Shown: in pieces, positions 1 to 7,156 of the stretch
Numbering within the stretch: position 1 is the stretch's first letter
How the letters are laid out: every line of letters begins with the position of its first letter
Assembly: GCA_027038335.1 (NCBI GenBank)
Contig: JALVWI010000043.1
Location: forward strand, 1 to 16,872
DNA: 16,872 nucleotides
Source: Campylobacterales bacterium
GTDB taxonomy: Bacteria; Campylobacterota; Campylobacteria; Campylobacterales; JALSKU01
Direction: 5' to 3'
Notes under the pieces: generated by a model
Told to the model about the DNA's origin: nothing
The model's database searches: none
What the model saw: the letters and a program-made list of their open reading frames with translations, nothing else
Translations under genes and position numbers: made by a program

Positions 1-55
1 AAATTTTTATATACAATGGCTAGGTAGCATCGCTCTTTATCTTTTACTTAAGATA

Positions 56-2305
56 CTAACCTAATTTTTGCTTTATCAAATCATTTACCACTTTTGGATT
101 GGCCTTGCCATTTGCAGCTTTTAAAACTTGACCCACAAAAAAACCAAAAAGTTTTTTATTGCCCTCTTTGTATTTGGCAACATTTTCCGGAAATTTGGCT
201 ATGATTTTATCGATAATAGGCTCGAGTTTTACAGGGTCACTTATCTGAACTAAATCTTTCTCTTTTACTATCTCTTTTGGACTTTTTTGGGTTTTTATCA
301 TTTCTTCAAAAACTTGCTTTGATATTTTATTTGAGATTGTCTCATCTTCAAGCATTTGGACTAATTGGGCTATCTCTTTGGCTCCAAAATTTAAAGCTTT
401 AGATACTTTTAACTCTCTAGCCACCTCATTTGCTATAATATTTGCTATGCTTATAGGAGCATTTATCATAGATAAAACCTCTTCAAAGAGTTTTGAGAGT
501 TGCTTGTCTCTTGCTAAAGTGTTGGCAATTTCTGTATTTAATTTCAAATCATTTTTAAAATGCTCAAAAAGCTTTTTCTCATCTTCACTCATTGGTGTTA
601 CTTCACCATCAACTTGTCTCTTTTTTATCTCTTTTTTTGGTATAAGTTGTTTTGGAGTTTTTTTATTTTTTTTACTCCAAGAGTCTTTTAGTCCTACAAT
701 TTTATTAAATACAGGATTTTCTTCACTATAATCAACCGGATCTTTGTAAAAATACCCTTTTCTTTCAAACTGGAATCTTTTATATTCTTTGTCATTTATC
801 ACAGCAGGTTCAACAAAAGCATTTTTTATAATTTTTAGAGAGTTTGGATTGATATCCTCTATACCTTTTGGAAATTCGCTTAAAAAAAGCCTATCATACA
901 CTCTAACTTCGATCTTTTTTGCCTCTTTTTGGCTTACCCATTGGATAGCACTTTTGACTTTTATACCACTTTTGTCCTGTCCGCTTTTTGACTCGGGATA
1001 GTATCTGGCTTTTATCTCTATGATATTGCCGTTTTTATCTTTTATCACCTCTTCGCATGAGATGATATAGGCATGTTTGAGTCTAACGGGTTGAGAAGGA
1101 GTCAGACGATAGTAACCTTTTGGAGGATTTTCTTCAAAGTCATCTTTTTCTATATATATAGTTTTAGAAAACGGAACTTTTCTACTGCCCTCTTTTGCTA
1201 CATCTTTTGGATAGTATGAAGCCTCTATCTCTTCACTTCCTTCATAGTTTATTATAGTAACTTTTAGCGGATCAAGTACACACATTACCCTAGGAGCTTT
1301 TTTGTTTAAGTCATCTCTTATGCAAAACTCAAGCTGTGATACATCTACAACCGAGTTTGCTTTGGCTACACCTATCTGCTCACAAAAGTTTAAAACAGCC
1401 TCAGGTGTATAGCCTCTTCTTTTTAACCCTGCAACAGTAGGCATCCTAGGATCATCCCAGCCGTTTACTACTTTTTTTTCGACAAGTTCTAAAAGCTTTC
1501 TTTTACTCATAACTGTATAGTTCATATCAAGTCTTGCAAATTCATATTGATATGGTCTTGGCGGTTCAAGCTCAAGAGTATCTAGTATCCAGTCATAAAG
1601 TTCACGATTGTTTTCAAACTCAAGTGTACAAATGGAGTGAGTTACACCCTCAAGATAGTCAGATAAAGGGTGAGCAAAGTCATACATAGGATAGATGCAC
1701 CACTCATCTTTTGTCCTAAAGTGATAAGCGTGTCTTATGCGATACAAAAGTGGATCTCTCATCTTCATATTTGAAGCACTCATATCTATCTTTGCTCTTA
1801 GTATATGTTCACCGTCTTTAAATTCACCTCTTCTCATTCTCTCAAAAAGTTCAAGATTTTCCTCTATGCTTCTATCGGCATATTTGCTTCTTTTTCCGGC
1901 ACTAGTAACAGTTCCTCTATACTCTTTTATCTCATCTTCATTTAAACTATCTACATAAGCTTTATCCATTTTGATAAGCTTTTTTGCATACTCATAAAGC
2001 TTTGGAAAATAATCTGAAGTATAATAAACTTTTTTATCCCAGCTAAACCCTAGCCACTTAACAGCATCTTTTAATGCTTCAACATAAACAGTATCCTCTT
2101 TAGTAGGATCCGTATCATCCATCCTCAGGTTGCATCTACCGTTAAAATCTCTAGCAATTCCAAAGTTTATATATATAGACTTAGCATGTCCTATATGAGG
2201 AAACCCGTTAGGCTCCGGCGGAAATCTTGTAACCACTTCTTTGTATTTGCCTAATTTTAAGTCATTTTCCACTATCAAATGTAAAAAATCTTTACTCTTA
2301 TTCAC
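56..2305 (-). CDS. glnS: Glutaminyl-tRNA synthetase with C-terminal YqeY/GatB-like domain
   Basis: Class I synthetase that charges tRNA-Gln with glutamine using ATP, in the cytoplasm. Visible: PPEPNGFPHIGH at residues 29-40 (HIGH signature), MSKRK at 266-270 (KMSKS-type loop, in the form usual for GlnRS), and the two-barrel anticodon-binding part up to about 540. E. coli GlnRS is about 554 residues; this one is 749. The excess is a Lys-rich linker (about 545-575) and a helical tail (about 575-749) ending in the LFGFFVGQVLKAANGKANP block, which matches the GatB/YqeY C-terminus. Deinococcus radiodurans GlnRS is known to carry such a tail, where it helps bind tRNA. The start is GTG, supported by AAGGTGG 7 nt upstream. 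The gene lies 152 bp after gpsA and probably has its own promoter. Well-studied Campylobacter and Helicobacter lack GlnRS, so its presence is notable. The family call is very secure; the role of the tail is inferred. Confidence 0.96.
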   Translation of the reverse strand: MNKSKDFLHLIVENDLKLGKYKEVVTRFPPEPNGFPHIGHAKSIYINFGIARDFNGRCNLRMDDTDPTKEDTVYVEALKDAVKWLGFSWDKKVYYTSDYFPKLYEYAKKLIKMDKAYVDSLNEDEIKEYRGTVTSAGKRSKYADRSIEENLELFERMRRGEFKDGEHILRAKIDMSASNMKMRDPLLYRIRHAYHFRTKDEWCIYPMYDFAHPLSDYLEGVTHSICTLEFENNRELYDWILDTLELEPPRPYQYEFARLDMNYTVMSKRKLLELVEKKVVNGWDDPRMPTVAGLKRRGYTPEAVLNFCEQIGVAKANSVVDVSQLEFCIRDDLNKKAPRVMCVLDPLKVTIINYEGSEEIEASYYPKDVAKEGSRKVPFSKTIYIEKDDFEENPPKGYYRLTPSQPVRLKHAYIISCEEVIKDKNGNIIEIKARYYPESKSGQDKSGIKVKSAIQWVSQKEAKKIEVRVYDRLFLSEFPKGIEDINPNSLKIIKNAFVEPAVINDKEYKRFQFERKGYFYKDPVDYSEENPVFNKIVGLKDSWSKKNKKTPKQLIPKKEIKKRQVDGEVTPMSEDEKKLFEHFKNDLKLNTEIANTLARDKQLSKLFEEVLSMINAPISIANIIANEVARELKVSKALNFGAKEIAQLVQMLEDETISNKISKQVFEEMIKTQKSPKEIVKEKDLVQISDPVKLEPIIDKIIAKFPENVAKYKEGNKKLFGFFVGQVLKAANGKANPKVVNDLIKQKLG

Positions 2306-2312
2306 TCTTTTT

Positions 2313-2319
2313 CCACCTT
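2313..2319 (-). promoter_or_regulatory. Ribosome binding site supporting the GTG start of glnS
   Basis: The minus strand reads AAGGTGG, 7 nt before the GTG codon. It is one mismatch from AAGGAGG. No ATG with a comparable site lies nearby, so this site decides the non-ATG start. Confidence 0.7.
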
Positions 2320-2404
2320 ATACTTAAGATAATTTAACTCAGATTACTGCTCAATAATATGGTATAAAAATTTTAAACTCCATAGCAATCTTATAAAAGA
2401 AGAA

Positions 2405-2433
2405 ATTATAGCAATATTTTGCTTAATAGATAA
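2405..2433 (-). promoter_or_regulatory. Probable sigma-70 promoter of glnS (extended -10)
   Basis: On the minus strand TGCTATAAT (TATAAT at 2405-2410) is a perfect extended -10. The -35 position, about 17 bp upstream, reads TTATCT and is weak, as is usual in Campylobacterota. Transcription would start near 2398 and give a leader of about 90 nt before the GTG codon. A second, poorer candidate lies inside that leader (ATACCATATTAT, about 2355-2366). Confidence 0.55.
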
Positions 2434-2457
2434 AGTTTTATTTTTTTAGATATAAAC

Positions 2458-3348
2458 TTAAGATTTTAACAAGTCCGCCAAACTCTGCAAAGGTGGTTTG
2501 CCTTCTAATATTTCATAAACTTCATTTGCTATCGGGGTATATACTCCCTCTTTGGATGAGATATTTTTTACGGCATAGGTTGTAGCTACTCCTTCGGCGA
2601 CCTCTCCTAGTTTTTGGAGTATATTTTCTAGTGTATTGCCTAGAGCTAGATACTTCCCTACTCTATAATTTCTTGAAAGTTCACTACTTGCTGTTAAAAA
2701 CAGATCACCCGAACCGCTAAGTCCTAAAAAAGTATCTTTTTCTGCTCCGAAATATACACCAAATCTGCTCATTTCAACCAAACCTCTTGAAATTAGACTT
2801 GCTCTAGCATTATTTCCAAGTTGTAGCCCATCACACACTCCGCTTGCAATAGCAAGTATATTTTTGTATGCACCTGCCACCTCGGCACCTATAACATCAT
2901 CATTGTGATAAGTTTTGATAAAACTTGGAAAAAATTGTTCAAACTCTTTTGCGGTATTTAAAGATTGGGAACTTATAACAAGAGCTGTTGGAAGTTTTTT
3001 TATAACTTCTGAAGCAAAGGATGGACCTGATATAAAAGCTAAGTTTTTGCTAGGAACAAATTCTGCAAATATTTCATTTAAAAATTTTCCGCTTTTAGCT
3101 TCAATTCCCTTGGAAGCAACTAAAACCTTTTGTCCTTTATATTTGAAATGATTTCTCATCCATTCTTTAGAATGTTGAGCAGAAAGAGCAAAAACTATAT
3201 ATTTTTTATCCAATACCGTTTTATAATCTGTAAAATTTTTTATATCTCTTCTTGTTCTTGAAGTGATGTATGAATGATAATTTTCTAAAAAAGAAAAATG
3301 AAGTGCCTGTCCCCACTTACCGGCTCCTATAACACCTATATCATTCAT
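2458..3348 (-). CDS. gpsA: Glycerol-3-phosphate dehydrogenase [NAD(P)+]
   Basis: Cytoplasmic enzyme that reduces dihydroxyacetone phosphate to sn-glycerol 3-phosphate, the backbone for phospholipid synthesis. Visible: N-terminal Rossmann motif GVIGAGKWG (5-13), ASKGIE (78-83), SGPSFA (107-112), the conserved Lys of VAGAYKN (K162), GNNARAS (178-184) and GLSGSGDL (209-216), in the order usual for GpsA. At 296 residues it is slightly shorter than the usual 310-340, with a short first Rossmann half, but no key motif is missing. The ATG start has AAGGA a few bases upstream. The first 8 bp overlap the end of the upstream RCK gene, so it is very likely the last gene of the gatB operon. It has no functional link to its K+ channel neighbours that can be seen. 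Confidence 0.96.
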   Translation of the reverse strand: MNDIGVIGAGKWGQALHFSFLENYHSYITSRTRRDIKNFTDYKTVLDKKYIVFALSAQHSKEWMRNHFKYKGQKVLVASKGIEAKSGKFLNEIFAEFVPSKNLAFISGPSFASEVIKKLPTALVISSQSLNTAKEFEQFFPSFIKTYHNDDVIGAEVAGAYKNILAIASGVCDGLQLGNNARASLISRGLVEMSRFGVYFGAEKDTFLGLSGSGDLFLTASSELSRNYRVGKYLALGNTLENILQKLGEVAEGVATTYAVKNISSKEGVYTPIANEVYEILEGKPPLQSLADLLKS

Positions 3349-4069
3349 GATTTTGTCCTTCTATCGTACTTTGAAGCAATTTCTCTTTAAAGCTATCAAG
3401 ATCATCTTTTATCCCGATAAGCAAAAGTATATCTTTGGCATCTATTTTATGATTTACTCCCCTTGTGGCAAAAATAAACTTATCAGCAAATTCAACATCA
3501 ACTAAACCCAAAAGAATGATATTATAATCCTTTTTCAAATCTATTTCATTGATAAATTTACCATCCAAAAATGAATTTTCAGGAACTTCAATCTCAACAA
3601 AGTCTATCTCAGAGTTAAAATAAAGTATATCTTCAATAGCTTCGATCATAACAGGATTTTTAAGTAAATGATATATATTTTGTGCAGTTGCATCAAGAGT
3701 ATTGAGTATGCCTCTTACACCTGCTAGTTCAAGCTTTTGTTCACTATCTTTAGACTGGCATATAGAGATAAGGTCTATATTGCTATCAATTGATTTCATA
3801 GTGATACAAAGATATATATTTTCTTCATCATTTTCCATAGCACAAAAGACATGATCAAAACTATATGAAACTAGTATGCTTACTATATCCTCATCATTTT
3901 CTATATCTATCAAATAAGCTTTATGTCCATTTTTTAAGGCTTTACTTATGCTATCTTTATCATTGTCTGCAATAACAACTTGATAGTTGCTACTTTGTAG
4001 TGCATTTGCTATCTTTTCACCATATTTTTTGTATCCAAAAAGTAATATGTTATCTTTTGTTTCTTGCAT
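3341..4069 (-). CDS. Soluble RCK (TrkA-N/TrkA-C) domain protein
   Basis: A 242-residue protein with no membrane segment. Residues 7-125 form a Rossmann-type RCK-N/TrkA-N domain (ILLFGYKKYGEKIANAL at 8-24, acidic DNDKD at the end of beta-2, LAGVRGIL at 115-122). Residues 155-232 form a TrkA-C domain (VPENSFLDGKFINEID, then KDILLLIG). The family provides cytosolic gating or regulatory rings for K+ channels and transporters. The gene starts 20 bp inside the end of the K+ channel gene, so the two are almost certainly translated together. This suggests that it is an accessory ring subunit of that channel. The first glycine motif is FGYxxYG rather than strict GxGxxG, so nucleotide binding is uncertain. 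It is not TrkA itself, which has two complete RCK units in about 450 residues, and KtrA would be expected beside a KtrB gene, which is absent. Confidence 0.85.
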   Translation of the reverse strand: MQETKDNILLFGYKKYGEKIANALQSSNYQVVIADNDKDSISKALKNGHKAYLIDIENDEDIVSILVSYSFDHVFCAMENDEENIYLCITMKSIDSNIDLISICQSKDSEQKLELAGVRGILNTLDATAQNIYHLLKNPVMIEAIEDILYFNSEIDFVEIEVPENSFLDGKFINEIDLKKDYNIILLGLVDVEFADKFIFATRGVNHKIDAKDILLLIGIKDDLDSFKEKLLQSTIEGQNHE

Positions 4070-5630
4070 GTTTTATACTGCTTTTTTTCATAATATTTTT
4101 AAAATTTGCTATTGAAATACTATATCCCAATAGTACCAATATATCACCCTCTTTTAGCTTAAAATCATCTTTAGGATTGAAAATAAACTCTCTTTTTGCA
4201 TTTATCTTTCTTGAAACTCCTAGCAATATAAGTCTATAAGAAGCTATATCTACATCTTTTATAGTTTTACCTACTATTGAAAAATCAGCAAATATCTCCA
4301 CCTGTTCACATCTTGCATTTCTTTTCCCTGAAAGTATGCTGTTTATAGCTTCTGTTGCTAGAGGTTTATCTACAAGTGTTCCAACTAGCATAGAAGCCAT
4401 ATTGGCTGCAGAAATGATTTTATCAACTCCTGCTAATTTTAACTTTTTATATGAATATTTGCGTCTCATTCTTGAGATCAACATAACATCTTTTGACAAA
4501 CTTCTTACACTTAATGAAATAAATATATTTTGTATATCATCTTGAGCCAAAGTTATAACTGCCATTGCTTTTTTGCTTACTTGCAAATCTATAAGTACAT
4601 TTTTACTACTAGCATCAGCTTTAAAGCCAAGATAACCGTCGGTTATGGCTTGATCAACTTTTTGTGCATCATTATCTATAATGATAAAATTATCCCCTGC
4701 TTTTTTAAGTCTTGCAGCCAATAATTCTGCTAAATGACTATAACCGCATATAAGATAGTAATTGGAAAATCTATTTATTAAACTTTTTATCTTTTCCGAT
4801 CTTAACTCTTCATTTTTTTCATTAAAAGCAGAAACAATGATAGAAGTTGATAAAGCTATCAAACCTATACCTACAAAAACGATAACAGCCGCTATACTTC
4901 TTCCTTCATTACTTACAGGTACGATATCACCGTATCCTACGGAAGTTATAGTTATCAGCGACCAGTAAAAAGCATCATAAATTGTTTTAATATTTGGATT
5001 GATATGTTCTTCAAAAACATATATACTTACTCCAGAAATAAATATGAGAAAAATAAAAATAAAAATTATCATAAAAAGTTCTGATTTTTTTGAGATCAAT
5101 ATTTTCATAAAATGTGTCATATAGTTTGAATATCTAAGTAGCTTAAAAGCTCTAAAAAGTACAAAAATTCTAAGTATTCTAAGTTCTCTAAAACTTGGTA
5201 GTATTGCCAAAAGATCTATGATAGCTAAAGGTGAAATAATATATTCTATCTTTTTAGATATTATTTCTTTTGCTACTTTTAGTGTTTCAAAGCGTTTGTC
5301 TAAAAAAAGACTATTTTGAAACTCTTCTATGATAATTTTATGAATATCATTATAAACCCAAACTCTTAAGATATATTCAACTATAAAAAATCCGGTAACG
5401 ATATAAAGATCATAAAAAATGATCCAATGTTCCAATGGATGCTTGACTTCATCAATGATGATAATAACACTAGATACAATTAAAAAAACCATAAAATAGT
5501 TGAAATATCTACTATATTTATAGTTATAGTCTTCAAGTACTTTTTTTGTAAATGATTTTACCGTATTATATTTTTTAGATTCATCTAAAAAAAATGAAAA
5601 ATCAACCAATGCTTTGGTTAGCTTATTCAA
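4050..5630 (-). CDS. Voltage-sensor-type K+ channel with C-terminal RCK domain
   Basis: Inner-membrane potassium channel subunit, expected to form tetramers. Visible: S1 (about 44-60), S2 (72-92), a hydrophilic S2-S3 insert (95-130), S3 (132-146), an S4-like helix with spaced basic residues (LRELRILRIF and LFRAFKLLR, 148-166), S5 (184-206), pore helix and selectivity filter TSVGYGD (229-235), and S6 (243-269). The cytosolic part has RCK-N (291-410, LICGYSHLAELLA at 293-305) and TrkA-C (about 440-515). It resembles a Kv-type core joined to an MthK-like RCK. The MthK Ca2+ positions Glu210 and Glu212 align with Arg387 and Arg389, so Ca2+ gating of that type is unlikely. The start is TTG, with AAGGAG 8 nt upstream; TTGA overlaps the gatB stop. 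H. pylori HpKchA is a K+ channel of related build, but I cannot claim orthology. Confidence 0.93.
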   Translation of the reverse strand: MNKLTKALVDFSFFLDESKKYNTVKSFTKKVLEDYNYKYSRYFNYFMVFLIVSSVIIIIDEVKHPLEHWIIFYDLYIVTGFFIVEYILRVWVYNDIHKIIIEEFQNSLFLDKRFETLKVAKEIISKKIEYIISPLAIIDLLAILPSFRELRILRIFVLFRAFKLLRYSNYMTHFMKILISKKSELFMIIFIFIFLIFISGVSIYVFEEHINPNIKTIYDAFYWSLITITSVGYGDIVPVSNEGRSIAAVIVFVGIGLIALSTSIIVSAFNEKNEELRSEKIKSLINRFSNYYLICGYSHLAELLAARLKKAGDNFIIIDNDAQKVDQAITDGYLGFKADASSKNVLIDLQVSKKAMAVITLAQDDIQNIFISLSVRSLSKDVMLISRMRRKYSYKKLKLAGVDKIISAANMASMLVGTLVDKPLATEAINSILSGKRNARCEQVEIFADFSIVGKTIKDVDIASYRLILLGVSRKINAKREFIFNPKDDFKLKEGDILVLLGYSISIANFKNIMKKSSIKHARNKR

Positions 5631-7051
5631 GTAAGCTTCTCCTTAAGAAGTTGATTGATCTTAGCGGGATTGGCTTTGCCACGGCTAGCCTTCATACATT
5701 GCCCGACAAAAAAGCCCAAAAGTTTATCTTTTCCTGCTCTATACTCTTCAACTTTATCTTGGTTATTTTTAAGTATTTCATCTATGATAACAAGCAAAGC
5801 TCCTTCATCACTAACTTGTTTAAGCCCTAACTTTTCAATAACGCTATCAACCTCTTCATCATTTTCCATCAAATAATCAAGTACATCTTTACCGGCTTTT
5901 CCACTTATAGTATTATCCTCTATCCTTTTAATAAGAGCTGAAAGTTTTTTTGCATCCACAGGAGAGGTTTCAAGGCTTAATCCATTTTTTAACCTTCCTA
6001 AAAGTTCAACTGTAAGCCATATTACGCTATTCTTGGCACTTGCTCCCTCACTTATCATCTCTTCAAAAAAGTTTGCCATCAACAAAGACGAAGTGATGAC
6101 AGCAGCATCATACTCTTTTATCTTATACTCTTTTATATATCTCTCTTTTTTTTCATCTGGAAGTTCAGGTATCTCTTTACCCTCTTCAAGCATTTTATCA
6201 TCTAAAATAACCGGCAAAAGATCCGGTTCAGGAAAATATCTATATTCATCGCTATCTTCCTTGCCTCTCATGCTTCTTGTAGTTCCAGACGGTAAATCAA
6301 AAAGTCTTGTTTCTTGAACCACCTCTTTCTCATACACACCGTCCTCCCAAGCTTCTATCTGCCTTTGTATCTCATACTCCAAAGCTTTTTGGATAAATTT
6401 AAAAGAGTTCATATTTTTTATCTCTACTCTAGTATAAAGTTTCTCATCACCTTTTGGTCTTATAGAGACATTTACATCACATCTAAAAGAACCCTCTTGC
6501 ATATTGGCATCACTTATATCTAAATATCTAACTATAGAATGGAGTTTTTTAAGATACTTTATAGCTTCATCTATGCTTCTTATGTCCGGCTCACTTACTA
6601 TCTCAAGTAGTGGTGTACCTGCTCTATTTAAGTCAACTTTACTATATCCCTCTTCATGTATATTTTTTCCGGCATCTTCTTCCAAATGAGCTCTAGTTAT
6701 GCCTATTCTTTTTTGACTTCCATCTTCAAAATCTATAAAAAGTTCACCATTTTCAACAATAGGTATCTCAAACTGGCTTATCTGATATCCTTTTGGTAAA
6801 TCAGGATAAAAGTAATTTTTTCTGTTAAATACTGACTTTTTATGTACAGTGGCATTAACAGCATATCCAAAATTGATAGCCTTTTTCACAGCTTCTTTGT
6901 TTAAAACCGGCAAAGCTCCCGGAAGCCCCAAACAAACCGGACAAACATTTGTATTTGCTTTTTCTCCAAAAGATGTCGCACACGAGCAAAATATCTTAGT
7001 TTTTGTATTTAATTGAATATGTACTTCCAAGCCGATAACAACTTCAAACAT
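5627..7051 (-). CDS. gatB: Asp/Glu-tRNA(Asn/Gln) amidotransferase subunit B
   Basis: Subunit B of GatCAB, which phosphorylates and amidates Glu-tRNA-Gln and Asp-tRNA-Asn; ammonia comes from GatA. Visible: GLEVHIQL (7-14), Zn-binding cysteines C22, C24, C37 and C40, YFYPDLPKGYQISQ (80-93), HLEEDAGK (122-129), GTPLLEIVSEPD (145-156) and EGSFRCDVN (186-194). The C-terminal helical and YqeY-type tail ends in LLGFFVGQCMKASRGKANP. The length of 474 is normal. It has an ATG start with a weak AAAGG upstream. It is the first gene of an overlapping group (gatB, K+ channel, RCK protein, gpsA). gatA and gatC are not in the window. Because a GlnRS is encoded nearby, GatCAB may serve mainly Asn-tRNA here; that is inference. 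Confidence 0.97.
   Translation of the reverse strand: MFEVVIGLEVHIQLNTKTKIFCSCATSFGEKANTNVCPVCLGLPGALPVLNKEAVKKAINFGYAVNATVHKKSVFNRKNYFYPDLPKGYQISQFEIPIVENGELFIDFEDGSQKRIGITRAHLEEDAGKNIHEEGYSKVDLNRAGTPLLEIVSEPDIRSIDEAIKYLKKLHSIVRYLDISDANMQEGSFRCDVNVSIRPKGDEKLYTRVEIKNMNSFKFIQKALEYEIQRQIEAWEDGVYEKEVVQETRLFDLPSGTTRSMRGKEDSDEYRYFPEPDLLPVILDDKMLEEGKEIPELPDEKKERYIKEYKIKEYDAAVITSSLLMANFFEEMISEGASAKNSVIWLTVELLGRLKNGLSLETSPVDAKKLSALIKRIEDNTISGKAGKDVLDYLMENDEEVDSVIEKLGLKQVSDEGALLVIIDEILKNNQDKVEEYRAGKDKLLGFFVGQCMKASRGKANPAKINQLLKEKLT
5639..5644 (-). promoter_or_regulatory. Ribosome binding site for the TTG start of the K+ channel gene
   Basis: AAGGAG on the minus strand, inside the last codons of gatB and 8 nt before TTG. 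The stop and start share bases (TTGA). This supports both the TTG choice and translational coupling to gatB. Confidence 0.7.
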
Positions 7052-7071
7052 TATAAACCTTTATATAAAAT

Positions 7072-7077
7072 AGTATA
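7072..7077 (-). promoter_or_regulatory. gatB: Candidate -10 element for the gatB operon
   Basis: TATACT on the minus strand, about 20 bp before the gatB start, preceded by A/T-rich DNA and the heptamer repeats. No clear -35 is visible. It is plausible by position only. Confidence 0.3.
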
Positions 7078-7080
7078 AGA

Positions 7081-7113
7081 TTTTATCATCTTTTTCTTTT
7101 AAAGGTGATAAAA
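7081..7113 (-). terminator. Terminator-like hairpin between the small membrane protein gene and gatB
   Basis: The arms 7081-7093 and 7101-7113 pair over 13 positions around a 7-nt loop, with one mismatch when read as minus-strand RNA. The stem is AT-rich and the tail (TCTTATACTATTTT) is only moderately U-rich, so it would be a weak terminator for the atpB transcript. It lies 43 nt after the upstream stop codon, directly before the gatB -10 candidate. Confidence 0.35.
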
Positions 7114-7143
7114 AATGAAAAATGAAAAATGAAAAATGAAAAT
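7111..7143. repeat. Short tandem repeat, 4 perfect copies of AAAAATG plus a partial copy
   Basis: Four head-to-tail copies of the 7-bp unit AAAAATG occupy 7111-7138, followed by AAAAT (7139-7143). The repeat is intergenic, upstream of the gatB -10 candidate and downstream of the small membrane protein gene. The first unit overlaps the arm of the hairpin. Confidence 0.9.
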
Positions 7144-7156
7144 CTAGGATTAGAAA

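Noticed and set aside
1..55. Possible end of a tRNA or of another gene at the left edge
   Set aside because: The 55 bases give no cloverleaf and no frame longer than a few codons. Only a weak TATCTT/AAGATA hairpin follows the glnS stop.
378..1958. Plus-strand open frames opposite glnS (such as 378-731, 789-1001, 1737-1958)
   Set aside because: They are antisense to a gene with clear motifs throughout, are rich in Phe, Ser and Leu as expected from reversed AT-rich Lys/Glu codons, and have no ribosome binding sites or family resemblance.
2306..2400. T-box riboswitch in front of glnS
   Set aside because: No T-box core sequence (AGGGUGGNACCGCG type) or terminator/antiterminator pair is visible, and T-boxes are not expected in this phylum.
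2434..2460. AAGTTT...AAACTT repeat after gpsA as an intrinsic terminator
   Set aside because: It is only a 6-bp A/T stem, and the tail is not T-rich. It is no better than chance in this base composition.
5594..6689. Plus-strand frames opposite gatB, including ones starting with several hydrophobic residues
   Set aside because: The apparent hydrophobic segments are mirror images of Lys/Glu-rich GatB helices. No start signal or conserved domain is visible.
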